The notes: generated from the sequence alone by a model not told the origin. DNA of 17,677 nucleotides from Caldilineaceae bacterium (GCA_020634815.1 JACKBA010000059.1:1-17677), one strand, 5' to 3'. Counted from the stretch's first letter, positions 6,028 through 15,124 are shown. Numbers and translations: made by a program.

Positions 6028-8806
6028 CGCAAAAACGTTAGTCTCGCTGTCGCTGCGTGATGAGGCCAGCAGACAACTCAAAACGTTCGAGGGCAAGTTC
6101 CGCCAGACCATGGGCGGGCTGGCGGATACCGGCGCAGAGGGCGGCGGCTTTGCCACGCTGACGGCCGACGTGACCAGCCTCGAGGGCGCCATGTCGATGC
6201 TGGGCGCGACCGCGCCGCAGGTGGCGATCGGCATGGCGGCGCTGGGGCTCGGCAAGCAGGCCGTGGAGGCAGCGCGCGCGGCGGCCGGGGTGCAGGCGCT
6301 CGAGACGGCGTTTCAGCGCCTGGCGCGAGAATCCGGCACGTCGGGCGCCACAATGCTGGCGTCGCTGCGTGATGCGTCGTCGGGGATGATCTCGGATGCC
6401 GACCTGATGCTGGCGGCCAACTCGGCCATGGCGCTGGGCGTGGCAGACAACGTGCAGGAGGTGACCAACCTCTTGCAGATTGCCATTGCCAAGGGGGCGG
6501 AGTTTGGCCAGGCGCCGACGAAGGCGTTCGGTGACCTGATCAACGGCCTCGGGCGTATGTCGCCGGAGATCCTCAATAACATCGGCATCATTGTCGACGC
6601 CGACAAGGCATACAAGGATTACGCGCAGAGTATCGGCACGACGGCCGACGCGCTCGACGACCAGCAGCGCATGCAGGCGCTGGTCAATGCGGTGTTGGAG
6701 GCCAACCCGGACGCAGCGCGGCAGGCGGCAGAGGCGGGAGATTCGGCCGCCGGAGCCTTTGCGCGCTGGGACGTGGCGACACAAACGTTCAGCCAGACGG
6801 CGGGGAATGTCTTCCTGCCGGCCGTGGCGGGGATGACCGAGGCGCTGACGGGATTTCTCACAAAGGTCAACGACGTCCAGAAGATCATGGGCGGCGAGAT
6901 CCTGATGACGCCGGAGGAGATCGACGCCAAGATCGCCGAGTATTCGGCCATGATCGCCGACCTGCGCAACCCGGAGAAGTATTTCCAGAGCGACCAGACA
7001 GAGAACCAGGTGCGTGGCTACCAGGACCAGATTCGCATGCTCCAGCAGGCCAAGCGGCTGCTGGATGGCGTGGCGGATTCGTCGGCGCAGGTGGGCGAGT
7101 ACACGGTGCGCACCAAGGAAGAGCAAGACGCCTACAACCGCTCTTTGTGGGAAGGGCTGGCCACCTGGGGTGAGCATGAGTCAGCGGCACAAAACGTGCA
7201 GGCGACGACGGTTGACACTGTCGCTCAGATTCAGGCGGCAGCGCAGGGTGGATTAGCCCAGATTGCGCGCAGTGTAGCAGAGGTACAAGGGACCGACGCT
7301 GCCGTCGGGTGGCTACGCGGCGCGAGTGAACAAATCAAAAAGGTCAGCCAGGACTGGATAGATCAGGGGTACACCATTCAGGAGATCGTCGGTGTGCTCC
7401 TTCCTCAGTATCTGGAACGAACACAGGCGATCATAGATGCCAGCCAGGCGCAGTTTCTTGCGACCAGCCAATCTGTAGACATCAAGCCTATCGTCGACGG
7501 CACGGTCGGCAGCCTCAACCAGATGGCGCAGTCGCTGGCCAACGTTCGAGGTATCGACAACGCTTTGTCGTGGCTCGATACAGCCAAGGGGCAGATCGAG
7601 GAGATGATCGCCCAGTGGGTGCAGCAGGGTTACACGATCGAGCAAATCACAGGCGTGCTGCTGCCCAACTATATCGCAGGGCTGGATCAAATAATCCAGC
7701 GCGAGATTCAGGCGGCCCAATTTGGTGCGCAGATAGGGCAGCAAATTGCGGCCGGATTGGGTGTCGCAATTGGCGCCGCCAATACGCTGATGACGACGCT
7801 TGGCTCTGCGATGGGATTTGCGTTCGACGCAATCAATGGCGTCGCCAACGATGCGATGCCTACCCTCAACAACCAGGCCAGCACATTCGTCGACACAATG
7901 GGGCCGCAAGGCGCGCTGGGATGGCTGGCAGAGCAAAAGCGAGCGACCGAGGCGCAAATTGTTGACTGGATGCAGGCCGGCTATACGGTCGATGAGATTA
8001 AGAGCGTTTTGCTTCCGGCGTACCTGAACAAGCTCCGCTCCGCCAATTCAGAGATTTCTACGATGGGCGGCGGTGTGTCACAGGTGTCGAGCGGCTTCGA
8101 TGATCTACGCAGCAAAGTAGATTCGATTATCAGCGGCGCAACCACCCTCGACGTGGGGTTGGACCCGGCCAACTTCCTGCCGCGTGAAGACGCCATCAAC
8201 GAGAATGCCAGGCGGCTGGCGGCCATCATGCGCGATGGCATCGGCAATCAGGACTGGCTGGAAGAGTTCAAAACGGAAGTGCCTGCCCTGTGGGAAGAGT
8301 TGTCGACGAGCGGTGACCCGCAGGCGGCGGCGGCCAGGATGCTCCAGGAGTTTCAGCAGGGGCTGCGCCCGGAGCTGCTCGACAAGGAGATGATCAAGCA
8401 GCGCGTGCGGGCCATGCTGCTGGGCGAAGAGAATGCCAGCACGCTGGCGCAGGAGATCGCAACCGAACTCTCTGGCGAGCTGGGCATGAGCCTGGCGCAA
8501 GCACAGCAAGCCGTTGCCGGCGTCATGGGCACGGGCGGCGGGGCTGCCGGTGCGGGCGCACAGGTGGGGCCGGACGGTGCGGCACAGGGATCGTCCTTCG
8601 TGGCCAGTTGGGCGGCGACGGTCAAGGGCCAGCTCACGGAGTTCGAGAACACGGGGAAGAGCAGCGGCGGCGCATGGGGCGCCGGGTTCCTGGCCACGGT
8701 CGAGGCCGGTGTGCCTGCGCAGCTCGTCGGCATGTTGGCGAATTTGGTCACCCCCGCGGTTATGGCGAATCTGGCCGCGCAGGGGAGCAGGACGGGGGCG
8801 CAGTAA
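6020..8806 (+). CDS. Tape measure protein
   Basis: 928 residues, the longest gene in the window. The N-terminus (about 1-120) is Ala/Gly-rich helix. Residues about 165-240 carry the tape measure block KAFGDLINGLGRMSPEILNN, then GIIVDADKAYKDYAQSIG, then QQRMQALVNAVLE. A helical stretch with EEQDAYNRSLWEG follows. Three internal repeats lie at residues 410-475, 497-560 and 617-680. Glycine-rich hydrophobic stretches at about 564-605 could be membrane-active. The C-terminus has SSFVASWAATVKGQL and LANLVTPAVMANLAAQG. The protein sets tail length and may help DNA cross the membrane. No lysozyme or peptidase motif is seen. The repeat region uses different codons and has lower GC. It overlaps the chaperone frame by eight bases and the next gene by TAATG. 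Confidence 0.92.
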   Translation: MADAKTLVSLSLRDEASRQLKTFEGKFRQTMGGLADTGAEGGGFATLTADVTSLEGAMSMLGATAPQVAIGMAALGLGKQAVEAARAAAGVQALETAFQRLARESGTSGATMLASLRDASSGMISDADLMLAANSAMALGVADNVQEVTNLLQIAIAKGAEFGQAPTKAFGDLINGLGRMSPEILNNIGIIVDADKAYKDYAQSIGTTADALDDQQRMQALVNAVLEANPDAARQAAEAGDSAAGAFARWDVATQTFSQTAGNVFLPAVAGMTEALTGFLTKVNDVQKIMGGEILMTPEEIDAKIAEYSAMIADLRNPEKYFQSDQTENQVRGYQDQIRMLQQAKRLLDGVADSSAQVGEYTVRTKEEQDAYNRSLWEGLATWGEHESAAQNVQATTVDTVAQIQAAAQGGLAQIARSVAEVQGTDAAVGWLRGASEQIKKVSQDWIDQGYTIQEIVGVLLPQYLERTQAIIDASQAQFLATSQSVDIKPIVDGTVGSLNQMAQSLANVRGIDNALSWLDTAKGQIEEMIAQWVQQGYTIEQITGVLLPNYIAGLDQIIQREIQAAQFGAQIGQQIAAGLGVAIGAANTLMTTLGSAMGFAFDAINGVANDAMPTLNNQASTFVDTMGPQGALGWLAEQKRATEAQIVDWMQAGYTVDEIKSVLLPAYLNKLRSANSEISTMGGGVSQVSSGFDDLRSKVDSIISGATTLDVGLDPANFLPREDAINENARRLAAIMRDGIGNQDWLEEFKTEVPALWEELSTSGDPQAAAARMLQEFQQGLRPELLDKEMIKQRVRAMLLGEENASTLAQEIATELSGELGMSLAQAQQAVAGVMGTGGGAAGAGAQVGPDGAAQGSSFVASWAATVKGQLTEFENTGKSSGGAWGAGFLATVEAGVPAQLVGMLANLVTPAVMANLAAQGSRTGAQ
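7247..8059 (+). repeat. Three protein-level repeats in the tape measure gene
   Basis: Units lie at about 7247-7445, 7508-7699 and 7868-8059. Each encodes a W-L near the start (Trp431, 518, 635), then a helix ending in W-(I/V/M), the tetrad (Q/A)GYT (Tyr451, 538, 655), and (V)LLPxY(L/I). Spacing is 87 residues between units 1 and 2 and 117 between 2 and 3, with a Gly/Ala-rich hydrophobic insert before unit 3. The DNA copies have diverged, so the duplication is not recent. Confidence 0.88.
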
Positions 8807-9177
8807 TGGCGATTACGACGCCGGTGCTGGGTGCGACGACACTGCCACAGGTGGATGCGGACGGCTATACCGAAACGCCGGAACTGCGCGGCGCCACGAC
8901 GGAGATGGTTAGCGGTGCGCTGGCCACTGACCTGGTCAACGCCAGCGTCAAGCGGCGCTTCGAGCTTTCCTGGCGCACGCTGACAGAGGCGGAAGTGACG
9001 AGCATCGTGTCGGCGTGGTCGACCATGATCACGTCGGGATCTGCATCGTTCACTGCGCCTAACGGCGGCAGCTACACGGTGACGCATGACGACCAGTTGA
9101 CGCTGCCCGTGCGGTGGGAGAAGATCACGGCCAGCGGCTTGCTGGGCGGCCTGACGCTGCGATTGAGGCAGATATGA
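8806..9177 (+). CDS. Small distal tail-like protein
   Basis: 123 residues. The ATG at 8806 overlaps the tape measure TAA (TAATG). The frame extends further upstream to 8608, but that part lies wholly inside the tape measure gene. A polar start (PQVDADGYTETPELRG) leads into VKRRFELSWRTLTEAEVTSI, then SAWSTMITSGSASFTAPNGGSYTV and a strand pair with VRWEKITASGLLGGLTLRLRQI. The 'R.FEL.W..L...E...I' and 'F..P.G..YTV' pattern, the size and the slot right after the tape measure gene are typical of a distal tail adaptor ring protein. Exact family not recognised. Confidence 0.65.
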   Translation: MAITTPVLGATTLPQVDADGYTETPELRGATTEMVSGALATDLVNASVKRRFELSWRTLTEAEVTSIVSAWSTMITSGSASFTAPNGGSYTVTHDDQLTLPVRWEKITASGLLGGLTLRLRQI

Positions 9178-10667
9178 GCACGCGTGTCATTGGCGCACGG
9201 CTGTGGGTTGACTGGGACTTTGACGGCAATTATACGGACGAATCGGCCTACCTGGTCAGCGCAAGCGGCGACATGAGTTTGGTTCCGCCGGGCGCCGGGC
9301 TGATGTCCTCCTCCGGCATTATCTCGCAGATGAAGTTGACGCTGCGCAATGCGTCCGGCCGCTTTTCCCCGCTGCGCACGGACGGCGCGCTCTACACGTA
9401 TATCCGCGACGGCAAGAGCTATCACGCGCCGGTCTACCTGGAAGTGACGATCGACGGCGGCAGCAACTATCACCGGGTTTTTACGGGCGTGCTGAAGCTC
9501 CCCAAAGAGGGCACGCCGACGACCAAGGACGGGCCGACCGTGATCGTCGATGCGCGCAGCATGGAAGAGCGCTACCTTCAGCAGCGCGCCAGCGTCTACC
9601 AGAGCACCTTCGCCGGTCAACATGACCTAGGCTACACCGAGAGCGATTACATCAACACCTGGCTCCAGACCGTGGGCGTGCCTGTGGGCAGCATTAGCCG
9701 CGATGCCGGGATATTTGTGGTGCCGTGGGCGTGGCTCGACGATGAGAGTGCGATCGAGGAGTGCTGGCGCCTGGCTGCGGCGTGTGGCGGGCGCTTCTAT
9801 GCGGACCCCGATGGCGTTTTCCGCTATGAGAACATGGCGCGCTGGCAGACGTCAGCGCGCAGCACGACGACGCAACTGGCCATCTCACGCGACAGCATGA
9901 ATCGCTTTGAGCTGAAGCTGCTCGATGCCGATCTGTACAATGTGGTCACGGTCGAGGCGAGCCCGCGCGCACCCGGCGGCGCCGACGTGATCTGGGAGCC
10001 AGACGACCTGCCGCTCGTCGGCCCCGGCGCCACGACGACGATCACGGCCAGATTCGACACGGCAGCCTACAGCATCAGCGGGCTGCAATTTGAGGCGGCT
10101 GATGACGGCGGCAACAACCAGACGGTCAACGTTGCCATTACGCCGACGTACTATGCCCAGCGCGCTGACCTGGTGGTCGTCAACAGCAGCAACGTGCGCG
10201 TGCGCCTCTATCCGCTGCGCGTCATCGGCCAGCCGTTGGTCGGCGGCCCCGAGATTGAGGAGCGGCGCTCGAGCGCGGCAGACGGCAGCAATCAATCCTT
10301 CTTCAGCACGCGCGGCGACAGGACGCTGGCGGTGCGCGGCAATGCCTACGTGCAGACGCGCGCGCACGCGGCGACGCTGGCGCAGTACCTGCTGGACCGC
10401 TGCGAGTTCCCGCGGCTAATGGCCTATGCGGGCGGCTGTCCTGGGACGCCGGCGCTGCGCCTCGGCGACCGGGTGACGGTGACCGATGCGCTGGCGGCGT
10501 CGGCGGTATTCACCGGCTACGTGACCAGCATCGACTGGACGATGGACGACAGCGGCTTTCGCCAGAACCTGGAATTAGTGCAGGTGACGCAGATGTTTCC
10601 TAACGATGGCGAGTATTTCATCTTGGGCACGCACACCTTCTCCAGCAACCGGTACATTTTCTACTGA
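9174..10667 (+). CDS. Baseplate hub / minor tail protein
   Basis: 497 residues from the ATG at 9174 (ATGA overlap with the previous gene); the frame runs back to 9114 but that part is shadowed. It opens ARLWVDWDFDGNYTDES, then LTLRNASGRFSPL, YLEVTIDGG, a VFTGVLK segment and VIVDARSMEERYLQQRA. Residues about 190-240 contain AIEECWRLAAACGGRFYADPDGV followed by RYE. The end includes LRLGDRVTVTDALAAS and VFTGYVTSIDWTM. The succession (D.DG, L.NA.GRF.P, FTG.L, D.........L......, A.......A..G..Y.D..G..R) is what hub and tail-tip proteins of siphoviruses show. It is likely the hub attached to the tape measure and distal ring. No peptidase motif is seen. Confidence 0.7.
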   Translation: MSTRVIGARLWVDWDFDGNYTDESAYLVSASGDMSLVPPGAGLMSSSGIISQMKLTLRNASGRFSPLRTDGALYTYIRDGKSYHAPVYLEVTIDGGSNYHRVFTGVLKLPKEGTPTTKDGPTVIVDARSMEERYLQQRASVYQSTFAGQHDLGYTESDYINTWLQTVGVPVGSISRDAGIFVVPWAWLDDESAIEECWRLAAACGGRFYADPDGVFRYENMARWQTSARSTTTQLAISRDSMNRFELKLLDADLYNVVTVEASPRAPGGADVIWEPDDLPLVGPGATTTITARFDTAAYSISGLQFEAADDGGNNQTVNVAITPTYYAQRADLVVVNSSNVRVRLYPLRVIGQPLVGGPEIEERRSSAADGSNQSFFSTRGDRTLAVRGNAYVQTRAHAATLAQYLLDRCEFPRLMAYAGGCPGTPALRLGDRVTVTDALAASAVFTGYVTSIDWTMDDSGFRQNLELVQVTQMFPNDGEYFILGTHTFSSNRYIFY

Positions 10668-11872
10668 TGGCCTTGATTGATATGTTTCCGCCAAGCTGGG
10701 CGTCGGGCGAGTTGTTGTCGGCGGCCAAGCTGAATCAACTGTCGGACGTGGTCAACGGGCTGAAGGGCGCGGCCATGGCGCCGACCTCTGTTTTTGCGCG
10801 CTCGGGCAATGATGCGATCTGGTATGCGCGGCGGCACGGGCGCTATGTGGCGGTCGATTTCACCACGAGCGGCACGAGCTGCACGACACGCATTCTGATC
10901 AACGGCACGACGGTCTACAACGATGGCACGCTCTATCCGTCGGGCACCACGCAGACGTTCGACCTCGATGCGGTGAGCGGCGGGCCAGCGGTCGGTGAGT
11001 TCTATCCGGTGCAGGTGCAATACACGGCCGACGACGCCACGCACGTGACGACCGACATCCGCGAGACGGGCGCGGCCGCGGGCGGCTATGTGTCGCCGAC
11101 GGCGTTCTCGTCGGGCATCAGCGCGGCGACGTTCCTGACGCGCTTGCAGGCGCTCTCCACGGCCTGCACGGCGCTCTCCGGGGCGGCGCGCACACCGAGC
11201 GCGACGTGGCTGCGCGCAACCGACACGGCGACCTTCACGCTGCGGCGTAAGCAGCAATACCTGTACGTCAATTACATGGCCTCCGGCGCCGGGACGCAGA
11301 TCCGGATCGTGGTGAATGGGACGACGGTATCGAACGACTCGACCGAGTACCCGAACGGGGTGACCAAAACGATCGACCTGGCGGCGGTGAGCGGCGGGCC
11401 GGTGGTCGGCGGTAACTACAGACTGGAGATCCAGCGCAACGGCGGATCGCTGCTCCTCCAGTATTTTGTCGAGGGTCCGGCGCCATCGACGAACACGGCG
11501 CCGGCGTGGGCAGAGGGCGACCAGATCACGACAAGCAGCGTCACGCCGTTGAACCGCTATAAAACCGTGCTCGACGAGTGCTATGCCATCCTGGCTGACT
11601 ACTATTTCGCACGGCCGGCGATTTACCGGCCCTACGATCACCCGCGGTGGGGCTTCCATAAGAGCAAGCGTTATCTGCACTACATGCGCAACGGCGGGCT
11701 GCCGGCGACGCTGAGCGACCCGGCCGGCGTGCAACCGGACATCAGCCTGAGCCGCACGACGGACGACGCGCCGTTTGCCTCCTACGATCTGGACACGATC
11801 GACTGGCTGGCGCCGGGCGGGCTGGTGCTGGCCTACGAGTGCGATGTGGTGTGGCTGGATGACGAGCCGTGA
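10667..11872 (+). CDS. Minor tail protein with duplicated beta domain
   Basis: 401 residues beginning in TGATG overlap with the hub gene. The N-terminus has PPSWASGELLSAAKLNQLSD, a pattern common at the start of tail fibre and minor tail proteins. Residues about 38-132 and 176-270 are a duplicated domain with the matched core (V/I)NGTTVxND followed by YP.G.T.T.DL.AVSGGP.VG; the Asn residues are at 79 and 217. The C-terminal 130 residues are different: NRYKTVLDECYAILADYYF, then RPYDHPRWGFHKSKRYLHYM and a DIDTIDWL-like acidic-aromatic end. The protein probably sits at the tail tip, below the hub and above the fibre. It is unlikely to be an enzyme. A 27-base gap follows before the tail fibre gene. 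Confidence 0.7.
   Translation: MALIDMFPPSWASGELLSAAKLNQLSDVVNGLKGAAMAPTSVFARSGNDAIWYARRHGRYVAVDFTTSGTSCTTRILINGTTVYNDGTLYPSGTTQTFDLDAVSGGPAVGEFYPVQVQYTADDATHVTTDIRETGAAAGGYVSPTAFSSGISAATFLTRLQALSTACTALSGAARTPSATWLRATDTATFTLRRKQQYLYVNYMASGAGTQIRIVVNGTTVSNDSTEYPNGVTKTIDLAAVSGGPVVGGNYRLEIQRNGGSLLLQYFVEGPAPSTNTAPAWAEGDQITTSSVTPLNRYKTVLDECYAILADYYFARPAIYRPYDHPRWGFHKSKRYLHYMRNGGLPATLSDPAGVQPDISLSRTTDDAPFASYDLDTIDWLAPGGLVLAYECDVVWLDDEP
10778..11476 (+). repeat. Internal duplication in the minor tail gene
   Basis: Two units of about 95 residues, 10778-11062 and 11192-11476, are offset by 138 residues (414 bases). They share ARR/LRR-x(2,3)-RY/QYLxV, then NGTTV, YPxGxTxTxDLxAVSGGPxVG and a final strand. 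DNA identity is patchy, so this is an old domain duplication. Confidence 0.78.
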
Positions 11873-11899
11873 TCGTGATGCGTGATGGGGTGAGGGGCG

Positions 11900-14449
11900 A
11901 TGCCGAAGAACACGGCGCAACGCAGGATTGATAGCAGGCGACAGAACCGGGCGACGACGATCTCGGGCGTGACGCTGTCGGCGCCGGCCGGCATTACCGA
12001 TCATGGCGCGCTGAGCGGGCTGGCCGACGACGACCACAGCCAGTACCTGCTGGTGGATGGCACGCGCAGCCTGGCAGGCAATCTAGCGGTAGATGCCGGC
12101 ATCACCATCGACGGCGTTGATCTCTCTGCACACGCGGCCGACCCGGCGGCGCATCATGCGCTGGCGACGGCGGGCAACTCCGGTATTTCGGTCAGCGGGC
12201 AGGCGGTGAGCCTGGCGGCGGCGGCGGCCGGGGCGGGGCTGGGCTATGCGGCCGGGGTGCTGTCGGTGAATGTGGCCGGGCTGGGGTTGTCGGTGGCCTC
12301 CGATGCGGTGACGCTGACGAGCAGCAGCAATCCGGGCGCAACGGCGGCGATTCTGGCCTCCGATGCGAGTGGCTATCTGAACCTGGTGCGGCTGGTGCTC
12401 TCCGACCGGCTGCGCTCCTCGTTGATTGACACGGCAAGCGGGAATCTGACGTTGCAGCCAGCAGGCGACATTACGATCGACCCGGTTGGCAATGATGTGC
12501 TGCCGGCGACGAACTATGACATCAACCTCGGCGCGCTGAGCAAGAAGTACCTGACGCTGCATGCGGCGGAGTTGTGGGTCGAGACGCTGGTGGCGCAAAA
12601 CACGATCGCCACGATCGGCGGGCGGATCCTGGTGGGGCCGACAACCTATCTGAGCCGGGACATGGGGACGGGCGACACGACGATCTACGTGCGCCACAAC
12701 CAGATGGTGAGCGGCGACCGGGCGTATATGGAGGCTGACGGCAAGGTAGAGTTCTTCGCCATCACCTCGGGGCCGACGACGATCTCCGCCACGGAGTACA
12801 GCTACACGGTCACGCGCAATCTGGACGGGACAGGCGCCAATGCATGGTATGCCGGCGACGCCATGTTCAACACCGGGCAGGCGGGGAACGGGTTCATTGA
12901 CCTGTACTCGCTGCGTGGGGTGAAGACGGCCAGCCAGGCCGGGCCGACGATCGTCGGCAACGTGCGCAATTCGAGCACGTTCAACGATTGGTCGGAGGCG
13001 TGGGCGATCGGTAATCTGAATGGGCTGTACGGCTACGGAGCGAACACGGTGGGGGTGGGGTTGGGCAAGTATGCCAGCGGCCAGCCGAACATTGTGATTG
13101 ATCCGACGAATGGCGTGCGGCTGCGGCAGTACACGACGGACATGATCGTCCTCGACCCGTCCGGCAATAGCTATTTTGCCGGGGTGATGACGATTGGGAC
13201 GGGCGGCGAGATCCGGCAGGGGACGGGGACGCTGGGCAGCAATTACACAGGGCTGCGCATCTGGCGCGATAGCAGCATCGGGCGCATCGGCGGGTATGCG
13301 AGCAATGTGTTGCAGTGGTATGGCGACACGGCGGGGAACCTGGTGGCCGGCACCGGGTATGTGACGCTGAACGCCAGCGGGATCGATGTGGCGGGGTATC
13401 ACGACTCGCGCACGAGCACGCCGGAGCCTGGCTATTCTGACCCGATCTCGAATCCGTCGGCGGCGCTGACCTACCACGCCAGCGACCAGGGCGAGGCATG
13501 GTACAGCGCGGTCGATGGCTGGAAAACCTATGTGGGCGGGACGGCGCTGCGCATGTTTGGGAGCAGCCGCCACGCGGTGGACAGCGGGCAGCCGGCGACG
13601 AGCTGGACGCACTATGTGGATGCGGTGTTGGAGATGCCTGGCGTGACGAAGCCGGCCGGCACGGGGAGCTGGTTCGAGCGGCTGTGGCTGAAGGCGCCGT
13701 CGACGAACGTGGTGCTGGTTGGCGGGAACGTCGGGATCAACACGGCGACGCCGACGGCGCAGTTGACGTTGAGCAAGGCGGTCGCTTCGTCGACATATGT
13801 GGCACGGTTGCTGCTGGAAGACACGGGGACGGTCTCCGACACGAAGAGTGGGATCGACTGGTACAACACCACACACAACTGGATGCAAGGACGCATCTCG
13901 GTAGAGCGACAGTCGACAACGAACAGCTTCGACATGGTCTTCTCGACCTCGACGACGGGGTCGTTGGTAGAAACGCTGCGCCTCACGCAAGAGGGCTATG
14001 TTGGGATCAATACGACGAGCCCGGGTGCCATGCTGGATGTCAACGGTTCGTTCCGTGCATTAGGGACCGGTTATTTCAACGGCACACTGGCTGCCGGATC
14101 GTACAATGTGTACATTGCAGGTGCAGCCGGCGCCGCACGAGACATCCTCCTCGTCGGTCAATCTGGATATTCCAACGGGCTGACTGTGAAATATGATGGC
14201 TCGCAGATGGTGTTTGGTTTTGCGGGCGGGCCGATCCGAGTAGGCAATACGTCCGATCTGTACTCCGCGAAGATCCAGACGAGCGGCAACATCCACGCTC
14301 AGGGAGCGGTGACGAGCGAGCTCTATTTGCAGATGGCAACAGCCAGCACGCCGGCGGCGGCAACGGGGTTCATCCGCATGTGGTTTGATGGCACGAATAT
14401 CAAGGCCATCTTGCCGGGCGGCACGACGAAGACACTGAGTTGGACATAG
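11900..14449 (+). CDS. Tail fibre protein, probable receptor-binding
   Basis: 849 residues. After a basic start (MPKNTAQRRIDSRRQNR), residues about 28-56 have ITDHGALSGLADDDHSQYL, the DHGALxGLxDDDHxQY signature of tail fibres, likely a trimerisation or attachment point. A long series of short beta segments follows, including GNLTLQPAGDITIDP, LGALSKKYLTLHA and two GxVGINTxxP motifs (about residues 609-618 and 693-702), which is the pattern of beta-helical shafts. The C-terminus ends IRMWFDGTNIKAILPGG, a common last strand of fibres. No chaperone domain is seen. GC falls in the last fifth (about 13860-14220). Start at ATG 11900 with a GAGGGG ribosome site. This is the likely host-range determinant. 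Confidence 0.85.
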   Translation: MPKNTAQRRIDSRRQNRATTISGVTLSAPAGITDHGALSGLADDDHSQYLLVDGTRSLAGNLAVDAGITIDGVDLSAHAADPAAHHALATAGNSGISVSGQAVSLAAAAAGAGLGYAAGVLSVNVAGLGLSVASDAVTLTSSSNPGATAAILASDASGYLNLVRLVLSDRLRSSLIDTASGNLTLQPAGDITIDPVGNDVLPATNYDINLGALSKKYLTLHAAELWVETLVAQNTIATIGGRILVGPTTYLSRDMGTGDTTIYVRHNQMVSGDRAYMEADGKVEFFAITSGPTTISATEYSYTVTRNLDGTGANAWYAGDAMFNTGQAGNGFIDLYSLRGVKTASQAGPTIVGNVRNSSTFNDWSEAWAIGNLNGLYGYGANTVGVGLGKYASGQPNIVIDPTNGVRLRQYTTDMIVLDPSGNSYFAGVMTIGTGGEIRQGTGTLGSNYTGLRIWRDSSIGRIGGYASNVLQWYGDTAGNLVAGTGYVTLNASGIDVAGYHDSRTSTPEPGYSDPISNPSAALTYHASDQGEAWYSAVDGWKTYVGGTALRMFGSSRHAVDSGQPATSWTHYVDAVLEMPGVTKPAGTGSWFERLWLKAPSTNVVLVGGNVGINTATPTAQLTLSKAVASSTYVARLLLEDTGTVSDTKSGIDWYNTTHNWMQGRISVERQSTTNSFDMVFSTSTTGSLVETLRLTQEGYVGINTTSPGAMLDVNGSFRALGTGYFNGTLAAGSYNVYIAGAAGAARDILLVGQSGYSNGLTVKYDGSQMVFGFAGGPIRVGNTSDLYSAKIQTSGNIHAQGAVTSELYLQMATASTPAAATGFIRMWFDGTNIKAILPGGTTKTLSWT

Positions 14450-14459
14450 GAGAATTGGT

Positions 14460-14804
14460 ATGAGTATGTTGGATCCGTATGTGGTGAGCAACAGCACGGG
14501 CGAGCTGCCGGCAGAGCAGGAGATTGCGATACTGGTGGTGCGGAAGATTCTGCCGGAGCTGCGGTCGACGCTGGCGACGCTGAACGGGATGCAGCAGACG
14601 TGGCATCTGAACGGGATGCCGGAACTGATCGCGGCGGCGGCGAAGTCTGGCGAGCTGCTGGCCGGGCACAGCGCCGAGGACTGGGTTCGCTGGGGGACGG
14701 TGCTGACGGCAATGCAGGAATGGTTGCAGGTGCCGATCGAGAGTATTGGGGCGACGCCAGCGCAGGTGTTGTTGAAGCGGTATGTGAGTCAGGAGGCCAA
14801 ATGA
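14460..14804 (+). CDS. Small helical phage protein, unknown
   Basis: 114 residues, ten bases after the tail fibre stop with an AGGAGA ribosome site (14449-14454). Mostly helical: AEQEIAILVVRKILPELRS, then LIAAAAKSGELLAG and VLTAMQEWLQVPI, with a conserved-looking WVRWGTVL turn. No transmembrane segment or catalytic motif is visible. The position after the fibre could suit a fibre chaperone or an accessory tail protein, but nothing in the sequence shows it. It overlaps the next gene by ATGA. Confidence 0.6.
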   Translation: MSMLDPYVVSNSTGELPAEQEIAILVVRKILPELRSTLATLNGMQQTWHLNGMPELIAAAAKSGELLAGHSAEDWVRWGTVLTAMQEWLQVPIESIGATPAQVLLKRYVSQEAK

Positions 14805-15040
14805 GCGAGGCGATTGGGCTGCCGCGGCGGACACGGGAGATTCTGGAGGCGAAGCTGCGCGAGCAGGCGACGTTGCAGGCGCTGCTGGCGCAGCAGGGCC
14901 AGGCGATCAATGAGCTGGTCGAGGCGGCGCGCGAGATGCTCGACGTGCCGGCCGGGTGGGAGTTGGCGAATACGGGCGTGGGGTTTGTGGCGCCGGCGAG
15001 GAATGATGAGGGGATGAGCCAGGCGCCCGCGGATAATTGA
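14801..15040 (+). CDS. Small coiled-coil protein, unknown
   Basis: 79 residues. The start ATG 14801 overlaps the previous TGA and has an AGGAGG site at 14791-14796. The same frame runs back to 14600 but that part is inside the previous gene. Residues 8-45 form one long amphipathic helix (RTREILEAKLREQATLQALL and AINELVEAAREML) that could make a coiled coil. A short C-terminus with GVGFVAPARNDEG follows. This last gene of the late operon ends 49 bases before the terminator. Virion or regulatory role unknown. Confidence 0.6.
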   Translation: MSEAIGLPRRTREILEAKLREQATLQALLAQQGQAINELVEAAREMLDVPAGWELANTGVGFVAPARNDEGMSQAPADN

Positions 15041-15089
15041 TCTTGTCATCGGGAGCCAGTTACATTTTGTGCCGGTTTCTGAGCGACAT

Positions 15090-15124
15090 AAAGGCGCCCG
15101 ATCCAATGTGGATCGGGCGCCTTT
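15090..15124. terminator. Bidirectional hairpin terminator between convergent operons
   Basis: A perfect 15-bp inverted repeat, AAAGGCGCCCGATCC on the left and its exact complement on the right, encloses the loop AATGT. T runs are short on both sides (TTT after the right arm, AAA before the left arm). It lies between the last + gene (stop 15040) and the last - gene (stop codon 15126-15128), so it can end transcription from both. Confidence 0.88.

Noticed and set aside
10661..12037. 458-residue antisense open frame
   Set aside because: Arg-rich shadow of the minor tail and fibre genes; no start signal or domain.
12083..13990. 635-residue antisense open frame over the tail fibre
   Set aside because: Arg/His/Pro-rich composition typical of GC-rich antisense frames; the + strand has clear fibre motifs.
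11900..14449. Diversity-generating retroelement target in the fibre
   Set aside because: No reverse transcriptase, template repeat or adenine-specific variation pattern is visible in the window.
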